64,000 nt of DNA from Pelodera strongyloides (taxonomy: Eukaryota; Nematoda; Chromadorea; Rhabditida; Rhabditidae), in NCBI GenBank assembly GCA_036852015.1, contig JAANDG010000130.1, forward strand, positions 234,430 to 298,429, in the 5' to 3' direction. Positions 26,695-36,908 of the stretch are shown here, one piece after another. Below the pieces are notes generated by a model, which did no database searches, was not told the DNA's origin, and saw only the letters and a list, made by a program, of their open reading frames with translations. The stretch's first letter is position 1, and the number at the start of each line of letters is the position of its first letter. Position numbers and translations under genes: made by a program.

Positions 26695-27430
26695 TTCTCA
26701 GCTTTGTTAGCCCGAAGCAATGTTAGTTATTGACATATCTATAATTCATGTTTTCCTATTTTCATCTATTTATTATGATTGGAAATATTGCTTAGTTGCT
26801 TTTCTTGCATTTTGTCAGAATATTTTAAAGAGCACCTACACTTAAATTAATTTAATCCACTGAAACCTCGTTGGACTTTAGCTCTTATTTTTCTAGGCTT
26901 TATTTCAATTATTGAACTTAATGCATGTTACACGTAGTCTATATATAATTTTTACGCATTACCACTGTTGTTTGTTTAGTCCGTGTGAATATCGTTTTTT
27001 GTTTCGTCCGTGTGCACCTTCATATACCACTAGTTTTTTTATTTCCACAAGTTATGCTATTGTTGTATTCCTTTAAAGTTCTCTCTTATATTTATATCCA
27101 TTTAATTTTATTCGCCCTTTACCGTTGCATTCAAATTCCGTACAACTTCTGTGAATTTTTAATACATTGTTTTTATATCGTTTCTGTGCTTTGAAAATAA
27201 ATATTTAATTAATTATGTGTTAATCAAATTATGGTTGATCCTATTCTTTAGATTCGTTACTATAGGGTGGGGTACACCGTATTTGCTACACTATTTGGAC
27301 CGTATGCGCCCACACGCGCGCACACCTTCGTCCACGGGCACACCTGAGGCACTGCCTGCGGTCGAAACCGGGCGCGCGTGTGGGATGTAGAGGTCCGCGC
27401 GTGTGGGCGCTCACCGACCAGAGAGGAGAC

Positions 27431-27466
27431 ACAACCAACCAACCAACCAACCAACCAACCAACAAA
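27431..27466. repeat. (CCAA)n microsatellite
   Basis: About eight CAAC/CCAA units followed by a degenerate end. Confidence 0.92.
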
Positions 27467-27699
27467 CAGACATTCTTCCACATGTTTTTCAAATTTTACT
27501 TATTTGGTCATAATTTTGGTTGAAGTGGATATTTTTTTCTGAAAATTTCGCAGATAATCTAAAATATGCTCTTTTAACTAACTAGCTCGAAAGAATTTCA
27601 TTTTTTCGTCTAGGAACAAATTCAGGGTGGAAACTGGAAAAAAGGTCTCTCTGATGTAACCCAAACTATGTTAGCGCTATCGCGCTAACAAAGGATAAT

Positions 27700-28745
27700 A
27701 TGAAAAATAAAAATAAAAATATTCTCTAGTTCCAAAATACTGTAAATTTTCAGCATTTTGGAAAATAACCCCTTACAAGTACTTTAATTTTCAGCATATC
27801 AGGAAACCCCATACGTATGCTGAAAATTTACCGTATTTTGATATAACGAGAATTTTTTAATTGTTCATATTATATATGCAGGTTTCGTGCAGAAATAGGG
27901 TACGCCCCCGAGGAAGATCTCCTATGCGATGGGCTGATTCAATTCTATTCAATTGTGCTCAGAAAACCGGTAACCCACAGATCCCCTGGCAAAGCCTCGC
28001 CAGGAATCGTGTGCAATGGAACTAAACGGGGACTCGCTGTGCTGACTCGCACTTGTATAGTGAATTTCCCAGTTGTAATCCATATTACTTTACTATATCC
28101 TTTGTATAGTTATCAAGATCAATATCCTTGTTGAGTTCTTGTTAGTTTCAAATCGCACAAGGGCACAATTTCCCATGAGTGTAACATCAACAAAGAATGT
28201 ACTTTACTCCCATTTAGCTATACCCTGTTTAGAGAGTGTGCATTATGAAGAGGTCTAGCCTTGCCCCCGAGGAACCCACAAAGGGGATCCATGTCTGACT
28301 CATGAACTTGTTAGTTAGTACGCAAATGAAGGAGGTTAGAAAAGATGCACACAATTGTTAGGTAACATGTGAATCCTCTATACGCAGCTTGTAAAAGATA
28401 GGTTTCAGCCTTCTCCGCCCCTTTGCACAGTGCTTAACCCCCCTTCAGGATAGACTTTTCATGCACGAATTGCTTCGCTACAAGCAACCTAAGAACAGTG
28501 TGGTAGATCGTTGATCCCGCGGTACTGCTTCTCAGGTTCGCTTCTTCACTTCCTTCAAGGAAACGGTGTGGTAGATCATTGATCCCGCGGTACCGTTTCC
28601 CTCTTCACAACTAGCAGTGTGGTTGATAGTTGATCCCGCGATACTGCTAGTTCCCCACTTGTTTTGTGTAAATTGATTGGTTGAATAAATACTGTTGGTG
28701 ATACGGTGTATTATTTGACACAATCCATACGCATCACAAGAACCA
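27700..28745. mobile_element. Dispersed repeat region, possibly retroelement-derived
   Basis: 27720-27905 shares GCTGAAAATTTACCG and ATGCAGGTTTCGTGCA-like stretches with 36480-36630 and 15825-15900. Near 27671 lies a near-palindrome (GTTAGCGCTATCGCGCTAAC). Downstream there is LTR-like, noncoding sequence and the triple hairpin block at 28492-28650. No terminal repeats or reverse transcriptase could be fixed, so the class is open. Confidence 0.4.
28492..28650. repeat. Three tandem hairpins with covarying stems and a shared loop
   Basis: Three units (28492-28532, 28559-28600, 28611-28650) share a loop close to GTGGTAGATCRTTGATCCCG. Each is closed by a different stem: AGAACAGT with ACTGCTTCT (one bulge), GGAAACGGT with ACCGTTTCC (perfect), and CTAGCAGT with ACTGCTAG (perfect). 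Sequence changes on one side are matched on the other, which points to selection on the folded form. In two units the loop itself contains GATC-NTT-GATC. Confidence 0.75.
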
Positions 28746-29545
28746 GGTATTGTCACTAACGATGGTGACAGTACACTCGCAGTTGTCGAATAGACCTTGA
28801 CGCTGAAGTCGGCTGAAGGACGAGTTGTCAAGTTAATCAAGGTTATACTTGTAGACCCTAGAAAAAAGCATCGATCTCGACCAGTCACATCAAATTTGCA
28901 TCGAACTTGCATACATTTTACATGGATTTTGCATCAATGCTATTGCTCATTCAAGGCTCCCGGTTTTCTAGTGTCGGCATGCTTTGATGAATCGGAACAA
29001 ATTGCTATCTAATATCTAATCGAGCATAATTAAAAGTACCTGCAAAATCCATGCATCTTAAGTAATTACTATGAGAAAATTCTTTTGTAAATCCGAATCT
29101 CTCACACAAAAAGGAGACCACATTAGCACCAGCGTGGTTAATTTTTTTTATCTAGTTACCAAAATGCTGAATCACTATGGTTTTTTTAAATGTTGCAGGG
29201 TGCCGAAAGTTGATTGTAAACTCTGCTCCCCCATTCAATCCAAAATCACAATATACGCAGACTTCTCTGCTCTTTGGCTCCACCCGTCCTGGTACGGCCC
29301 CCTACGAACTTTGGAGTTAACAGTATTTACAGTATATTGAATCATCCCCGGACACAATATTCACTGTAGTGCATGCACGAGAACGGGGTACTGGCGGGAA
29401 GACCACGGATTCAAATCATCGGAATTGAAATTTTTTACTTTATTTTCCTCCCTCCCCCATTTTCATTTATATACTCTTTTTCAAACATTGTCGGCTCCCT
29501 GTTCTGCATTGCTCAATTTTTCATTACAGGTTGTCACCGTTTAAT

Positions 29546-32500
29546 ATGACAACGTCCTTCGAGCCCGGTCTTTTGGGGAATTACCTGAAAGATTATTACA
29601 AGAAGCTGTTTCCTTTTAAACCATATACCAAATGGCTAACGTATGGAAAGAGTAAGTATCTTAGGTTTTCTTCTACTTTCGGGTTGCTAACGTCTTTATA
29701 GTACTAGCGTGACGCTAGGATATCAAAGTGACGACAACGATTGAAACTTGAAACTTTTCTCCGCTTTAGAGCCTGCAGAATACTTTGCTAAACGAGAATT
29801 CGCTTTCATCTTGGAGGACGATGTTCACTTGAGGTGTGTCTTCCCGTGAACTTCACTTATCACAGAGTGCAACACAAAAAAGTGGCAGTACAAATAATGA
29901 ACTGTAAGATGAGGGTTGGGTTTTATGGCTAGCTTTCAAATGCTTTCCTCACTGCTTAGTCAGTCAAGTTATCAAGTATTCTCCTATTTTAGGTACCGAA
30001 GTTTCATGACCGAAAATGAATTTGAATCAGACCTATGTAAGATAGCTCCGCACAAACTGGACGTCGGCGCAGTCTACACTCATTACGTTAGTTTTAGGCT
30101 TATCGTCTTGTTAATCTTGAGTTGACCAGAGGCTGTATTCACCAACACACAGGGAGCCCTCACTGGGCTCACGGCCGCTCTGAATCTCTTCTGCTGTGCC
30201 ACTCTACGCTCTCGTTAGCTCGCTGGCTGGGGGAGGCCAGTTAGTGCTCCCTGCGTGTTGTTGAATGCGGCCTCAGGAGTATTTGTTGCGGTTGCGAACG
30301 TTCGTTACTAGTGTATGGAGATTAAAACTGTCGGGAATAAATTCAATGTGTACATTGGAGATGGTTGCTTAGCTGTGCGACCGAAACGTAAGGTATCAAT
30401 CAACAATACGTGTCACACTCATAGCCTAACCCCACCGGCGAACTCACAGGCAAACCACCGCCGGAATAAGAATATTGCATAAATTTGGAGTGATCATAGC
30501 TGAACCACCTCCCGAGTAGAATATTAGGCATGCGAAGCCCGGAGGTGGTACGAGAAATTCATCAGAAACGTATCACAAACATCGATTTTCGCGAACGACC
30601 TCCGCACTCACCGGCGAGGTTTACGTCCTGGTCACACTCATAAGCTGAAAATAGCCCTCGGGGATGGTCAGAGCCTATCCGAAGATGTTTGATGCTAATT
30701 CAGGCCCAGGCGGTGAATCTTAAGAGGTATCCTTTCAGTGGGTTTGTGTTCTGTACTCATTCGACCCATGTTTTAGCCAAAGGAACACAAAAAGCACATC
30801 GACTTCCGTGCGGCCGAAAGAGAACTTGTCTTTGATATTGATCTGACCGATTATGATGGAGCTCGAACATGTTGCAAGTTCGTTTTTGTATTTTAATCGG
30901 TGAATTATAAAAAGGATAAAGGATCCCTGCATATTTTTTGTTCGTGTTCTTTAGCAAGAAAATACCATAAAAATACTCAGCATCACGATGATGAATCATT
31001 AAGCAGGCAGGTAGCGGGTAGGCAGCTGTTTGCTGTTTATCATCTGATTTTCTTTTATAGTAAGATTACGCGTAATTAAGATCACTCTCGAATAAAGAAA
31101 GAGAGAGTGTTAATCACACAAGAGCCACATCTGTGTTGGATAAAAGCTCAATCCATCACATAAACCGTGAAATTTTGTACTTGTACGTTCCTAATTTGTA
31201 CATGTTGTAAACTTTTAGAGAGGCTAAGGTGTGCAACAAATGTTGGCGTTTCATTGCTCTAGCTGTGAAGATTCTCGACAAACTACTGGACGGTATGTAC
31301 TTTATGCAGGCATGCTTGATGTTATATAGTTATTGATCCGTCAATATGCTAGTTTATTAGAAAGCACAATTTGCAAAAGGTAGCATCCATCTCAGATTAT
31401 TTATATAATATAAGCATTTACTGAGGCTATTCTTAACTTTTAATTTGTCTGAAACATGTAGTTGATAATAGTTAATATAATATGTAAAAAAAAAATAAAA
31501 ATAATATGTCCCCTTTCAAAACGGGCCGGACTCTCGGTAACGTATCGAAACTGTATATATACACATCTTCTATTTTTTTTACACACGGGAATTTTGTCTT
31601 GATGAACGTGGAATGTTATTTCATGGATACTCTGATGGTGTTTTTTCTGCATTCTTTAATTTACGAAGGTTATTGTGTCATGTGTCATATATTATATATG
31701 AGGTTTGCTGTTGTGTATATTATTTGACTTTTAGAGCATTTCGGTTTCGAAGCTCGCATGTGGGTGTTCTCCGGACGTCGAGGAGTTCATTGTTGGGTTG
31801 GGGACGAGAAGGTTAGTAATTTTTCCTTATCCTTACATTTTTTAGTTTATGCCTATATAGGCAGGCCATGGAGGTTTTTATTATATTATTAATAATAATA
31901 ATTATGATTAATTATTAGTATTATTAATTATTATTATTATTATTAATTTCTTGCTCTAATTGGTGAAATAGAAGTGTATTCGAATCGAATGTTGCTGGCG
32001 TCGTTAGTAGTGTGTGAAGTTCGGATTTTTCTCCCACAATTATCCTCACCTCATCACCATCATGATATATGCGCCCTTTTCTGCAAATAGACGCGGAAGT
32101 CGCGGAATCAAATAAACGGGTTTTCTGAATGTGAGTAGTGTTGTAACTACTTAACATGATCATTTCAGGCCCGCCAGCTGAACAATGTGCAACGAAGCGC
32201 CGTTGCAGAATACCTTTCCCTTCTTTCGGTTGGTTTTTGGTTTTCGGTTTTCCCTGTTGTCTGAACGTTCTATTTCTTTTGCAGTTGCAGCCTTTTCCAC
32301 ATTTTAAGTAGCGGGTATCGGTTATCCTCACCTGGCCCTAGCGGCGAGTGTATATAAGACTCAATGCTGCTAATTCTAGCAATGAACCAAGCCTAATTAC
32401 TCAGACTGATTAAGCCATTGCATTATAGTTACATTATAATTATTTTGTACTGTGTATATAATTATATAGGGCGAGAAGCTGGATATAAACGCGTCTCGAC

Positions 32501-35500
32501 GAAGACAAGGTGCATTTATCCACCCAATGGTCACACTTGCCTACCAAATAGCGATGGAGAGTGGGATTGCGAGGAAAATGGTTGGAATTTTTTTGTATAG
32601 CATGGTTTCGAGATTTCTAGCCCGATTTTTAACCACCCATTACGTTATTCTTGCCTACCAAATAACGATGGAGAGTGGGATTGCGACGACCACCCATTAC
32701 TTTATTACTTGTCGACATGGCAATAAACTCGTTGCGCTCTGACCGACGAAACCACCATCCGAGTTAGCATATTGCATAAATTTAGACGGTGGTCTTGAGC
32801 TCGTAGCCATACCACCGTCGGCATTAGAATATTACGTATGGTGAAAATCAGAAACGTATCATAAAGAGGTACAAGTTTCAGAAACACTACACATATTTGG
32901 ATGGTGGTTTTCAGACGAGTTTTATGCCCTGCTTGTCGAATAAGTGAAGGTTTATGTGTTTTGTTGTTAGGTGTTTGTTGTTGAGTTGAGGATGTTCTTA
33001 TTTGCGAGTTTTTACACTGCTTTGCATGCAGGGTATAAATTTCCGTGCGTAAATGGAGGTGGGTATGGTAGACCGTTTTAATGAAACACCATGTTTCGGT
33101 CAAATATATTAATTTCGAATTGCTTCCGGAGGTGGTCAAAACCAATCCGGAGTTCGTGTTTGATTTCACACACCAATATGTACCCCTGGAGCGTTGCTCC
33201 TTGCTTCTCACAACAATGAGTTTCTATGTTTCTATACTATAGGTCGAAGAGCAAGGATGGTTAGAAGATGAGCACCTGCCATTCATTTACCAGAACATTG
33301 ATGATGATGAGTTGCGTGAAACTATCAAGACGACTTTTGAAAAGTGAGTATTTTTTATGATTTTGTTTTGTCTTTTTATTACCTTTATTACTTTTTTTTT
33401 CAGTATTTTTTATGATTTTGTTTTGTTCTTATTACGTGGTGCGCTGCGCTCAGTGTAGGTAGGGACATTGGTTTTACATTAGTGTTTCTGTGGCTAGGCG
33501 ATATGTGAATGTGCTAGTTTTATATGGAAAATGCGCACATGAGTGCCTTAGGCACTTAGGCTTTAAAGCGAAATGACGGCCGGTTTTTGAAACGCATCGT
33601 GGATAACTGAATTGGGGATTTATGCTAATTTGCTCGAATTTAGCTCGATTTTTTATTCTAATTTATGTTCATTTGCACAAGCTGCATAAGAATGCTGGTG
33701 TACTCGATGCGTTTCAAAAACCGGCCGTTGCTTCGCTTTAATGAATGGCTATAATTTAGATTGAATTCGGTTGAGGATCGCTGGTCCTATCTGACAATAA
33801 AATTTGACGAGGACGAATACGAAAAGGCTAAACTCGACCCGGAGCGCAGGGAACACGTGCCGACGGTTGGCTTTCATATTATTTCATTCATATTTACAAA
33901 CACCACAATTAAGCGTATATGGTGTAGAATTCGCTGGATTCTTCGCTACGTTGTTTAATCGTTTGTTCACCGGTTCGGTTCACCCAAATTAGTTGGAGTT
34001 TTAAAATTCTTTTACGCTTCAAGAGCGTGCACCTTTATTCAAGGGTGAAAATACAGATTCAATGTTTGCTTATGACATGTTCCGCAGAGGTCCTGAGCAG
34101 TAGGCGACGAGTTCCAGATGAGAAATTGCTCGACTTCTTCGGGCTAGGGCCAGGAGGGATCGCCCGTGTTCCTCGCCTGTTTTGTATTCGTTCCCTTCTC
34201 TTCATCTTGAAAATTAAGTATTGATGGTTTATTCGAAGCAAAGCGTAAGCCAAGTGAAACTCATTTTCAATTTTATTTCCAGCAATTCGGTTCAGAAGCC
34301 TGCCCACAGTTCTTCATCTGGTTCGTCTTGTGGCATGTTTATCCGAGGCTTGACGTCAATGTGTCGACAGGTATGCCCGTTAGTTTAGTATACTTTTTCT
34401 ATTCACTTATCAGAATTCTGCCAAGGGCCGTCCGGTGGTCCGGTCCGTTCTGGTTCAGCTGAGCCGACGAATTAGATTATTTAGCTGTGTTTGTTACTTT
34501 ATGACCTGTTTCATGCCAAAGCTGGATATTTGTTTTGTAATTTATAATCAGTGTTTTCTAACCACTTTTTGGTCACGTTTGTTCGCACAACGTGTATTTC
34601 CGTGCGTAAATGGGTGGTCCGTGGTCCGTTTAGCTGAGTGATAGGAGCAGTTGATAAGTGGATGTAACAACGACACGTTTCACTCAAATATGTAAAGTTA
34701 ACTTGCAATAGCTTCCGGAAATGGTGGAAGCCTACCAAAGGTGGTTGATGCGTGCTTTTGCCCAACAATGATTGAGTTTTGGTTTTTCCTTTTCAGGATT
34801 GAACCATCTTCTGAAATCCCCGTTTTGTATCCACCCAAAGACCGGAAATGTGGCCGTACCGTTGGATACTGAGAAGATTGAAGAGTTTGATGTGACCACG
34901 GCGCCGAGAATCGAGTAAGTTTTCCTTTGTTTACTGTTAAAGCGGTGTGATACGTGGTCGATGAAGTGTTTACTGGAGGGCGCAGTGTGTATGCATTACA
35001 CATCACGCCTCATGTCTCATACCACTTTGAATATATGTTATATATGTTTTCATGTTCTGTTCTTTCACACTCCTCATTTGTTGGAATCGGTTAGTTATTA
35101 GTCATTTGGTTTTGCAAGCCATGAAAATTAATTCCTATTTACGAGATAGAGATAAAGCGCGAGTAGACACTAGTTTACCGCATGAAGATCTTGTGCATAG
35201 CATATCCTATCCGGTTTCACGTGTCTCGGTGTTAGGGGCTTAGGAGGGTTGTTTTCCGACGTACCTATGCAAATACAACCATTAGCAATTAGTGTGTACA
35301 ACTAGTGTGTACTACGATTTGGGTCAGGCCCCCGCTTAAATAAAATCAAATATATGTGTATTTTATGTTTATGTGAAGAAAATTCTCCTTGTTTAGCCTA
35401 CTATTACGTCAGTTCGCGGAGGAGGAGGCAAATGGTGAAATTGCGGAAAACCGAAAAGTTTTAGGTGGGTATGGGTTATTTTTGATCTATTGAGGATTAC

Positions 35501-36104
35501 CACCCTGTACCCTATGATATAGACTAGTATCCATAACACCGTAAATCAGCTAGCCATAGTCTCTTTTATTGCACTGAACCTTACCCTTACCCACTTTATA
35601 TGAAGTTTTATTGAAACATTACGAAAAAATAGTGCGAACTACGAAGTAGTAGAACGGAACCAGATCTCACAGGGTCTGTCCCTTACTCTTACGAGGGAAC
35701 CAGGGCCAGGGAACACTTTGTCATTAGAATTTCTCGGTAGTCGTACGTCGTACGTGACGGTTTCGAGTTTATGTACTTTGCTGATACTTGGTTTGTTTCT
35801 CCTCTTTTATTCCAGTTTACGTTTGATTAGCACCATGTTTTGTTACAAGAACCTTGTATTGTACGATATTGTACGATTAGCTACGTTACCAGTGCCTGGA
35901 GTGCCTGGTATCATGGTGAGCATGAGCAACCAATGATTGATAAATTAATCAATAGTAATTTCAGGCTACAAGCACACCGACATGGCCGAGTATGTGGAGA
36001 ATTTTGAGGCGTTTGTCGAATTGGCGAGGGAAGAGGCGAGGGAAGAGGCAGAGGCGAGTGAAGAAGCATCTCAGGGATTACAATTAGGCGAAGAGGATAA
36101 TTAG
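29546..36104 (+). CDS. PRIM1: DNA primase small (catalytic) subunit
   Basis: The product is the RNA-primer-synthesising subunit of the nuclear DNA polymerase alpha-primase complex. Fourteen exons join in frame to 435 aa (human about 420): 29546-29651, 29770-29833, 29993-30086, 30777-30877, 31219-31292, 31735-31811, 32169-32228, 32470-32580, 33243-33343, 33760-33865, 34283-34370, 34797-34914, 35397-35464, 35965-36104. It opens with [15 protein letters not shown] and [19 protein letters not shown], followed by [13 protein letters not shown]. The metal-binding acidic motif is [14 protein letters not shown], then the zinc-type cysteines CC and CNKCW. The nucleotide-binding [10 protein letters not shown] motif is intact, as is [20 protein letters not shown] near the C-terminus. 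The acidic tail is Glu-rich ([18 protein letters not shown]) and longer than in human. The ATG at 29546 follows an acceptor and matches the family's N-terminus. Exon 8 ([20 protein letters not shown]) is the least conserved part. Confidence 0.96.
30420..30720. repeat. Diverged dispersed repeat in a PRIM1 intron (copy A)
   Basis: Segments such as ATATTGCATAAATTTGGA, then a gap, then CAGAAACGTATCA recur in the same order at 32720-32890. They contain repeated CCACCG(C/T)CGG-like motifs. Confidence 0.5.
31895..31947. repeat. AAT/ATT-rich microsatellite
   Basis: Imperfect ATT/AAT runs in the PRIM1 intron after exon 6. Confidence 0.85.
32600..33200. repeat. Intronic repeat block in PRIM1, including a copy of exon 8 sequence
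   Basis: 32647-32690 repeats CTTGCCTACCAAATAACGAT and GGAGAGTGGGATTGCGA from exon 8 (32527-32575). 32720-32890 matches 30420-30720. 33040-33170 (TTTCCGTGCGTAAATGG, then AATTGCTTCCGGAGGTGG) has a relative at 34590-34740. Confidence 0.6.
33563..33741. mobile_element. MITE of the TTAAAGCG family beside a PRIM1 splice acceptor
   Basis: TTAAAGCGAAATGACGGCCG to CGGCCGTTGCTTCGCTTTAA, about 179 bp. Its right end is 18 bp upstream of PRIM1 exon 10 (33760), so the branch-point area of that intron probably lies at the element's edge or inside it. Confidence 0.9.
34013..34165 (+). repeat. Dispersed repeat shared with the kinase gene (copy 1)
   Basis: GTGCACCTTTATTCAAGGGT, then GTTTGCTTATGA, GGTCCTGAGC, GACGAGTTCCA and GGGCTAGGGCC occur in the same order at 61412-61563. 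Both copies are intronic and on the same strand. Confidence 0.75.
34937..35030. mobile_element. Short MITE of the TTAAAGCGGT family (about 94 bp)
   Basis: Left end TTAAAGCGGTGTGATACGTG, right end CATGTCTCATACCACTTTGA, an imperfect inverse. It lies just after PRIM1 exon 12. Relatives are at 52005-52126, 55138-55242 and, as right ends only, several other places. Confidence 0.7.
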
Positions 36105-36732
36105 GTGGTTCATATTAACTTATCATGTTGATTTGATTGGTTAATTAGTTATGGTGATGGCGACTAAGGAAGATTATAACATGTGTAACATATTCTGATG
36201 TTCAATACGCAGTTTGGAATTGGTATATATTTATTGCCTCTCAGCGTTTTGTAGGTTTACAGGTAGGTTGAGGAGGTTGTCCATGATTTTCTGACGAAAT
36301 GTAATCCCTTACCTATGGGAAAGTTATTACGAAATTACGAAAGGACTCCTACTTTATTACTTGCAAACTACCGTACTTGATACTTTAAACGTTTAAACCC
36401 CTCCCGTGTTATGGTTCTGCTTAGATTCTTAGTGCTGTCACAAAGAAGTTTTCTCTCTACTAAAAACTTGTGGGTTTTCAAAGTATGCTGAAAATTTACC
36501 GCAATTTGGAACTACACGAGAATATATTTTTAATTTTTCATAGTATACATGCAGCTTTCTTGCAAAAGTACGGTAGTGTTGACAGAATCACACCAATTTT
36601 TTGGGAAACTTTGAAACCCCAAATCAAACCATTCCCTGCTTGATACGGTTGACACGCGATACATAAAAAGATCTCTAGTATGGATCCGTGTAAAACTCAC
36701 AGCTTTTTAATCTCATGTCATGGGTAGAATTT

Positions 36733-36908
36733 TTAAAGCGAACTACCGGCCGGTATTTGAAACGCATCGTGGACCACTGAATCCTTACGTATTTAAGCTA
36801 ATTTACTCTAATTTGGCTCGATTTTTATTCTAATTTCTGTTCATTTGCATAAGCTGCATAGGAATGCTGGTGTTCTCGATGTGTTTCAAAAACCGGCCGG
36901 TATGACTG
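36733..36908. mobile_element. MITE of the TTAAAGCG family, right end lost
   Basis: TTAAAGCGAACTACCGGCCG at the left, standard middle, and AAAACCGGCCGGTAT at the right. It then diverges instead of ending TTCGCTTTAA. Confidence 0.82.

Larger units (their letters stand above)
26695..29545. other. Spacer between gene C2 and PRIM1
   Basis: Contains AT-rich 3' flank with candidate polyadenylation AATAAA near 27198, a GC-rich block at 27300-27420, a CCAA array, and the repeat region 27700-28750. I see no coding exon. An acceptor at about 29530 (ATTACAG) before the primase ATG suggests a primase 5' noncoding exon somewhere here. Confidence 0.55.

Noticed and set aside
28492..28650. Triple hairpin block as a CRISPR array
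   Set aside because: Only three units with unequal spacing (26 and 10 bp), stems that differ between units, and a eukaryotic context.
32705..33211. A 168 aa minus-strand frame
   Set aside because: It lies in a PRIM1 intron across dispersed repeats also found at 30420-30720 and 34590-34740; composition is not protein-like.
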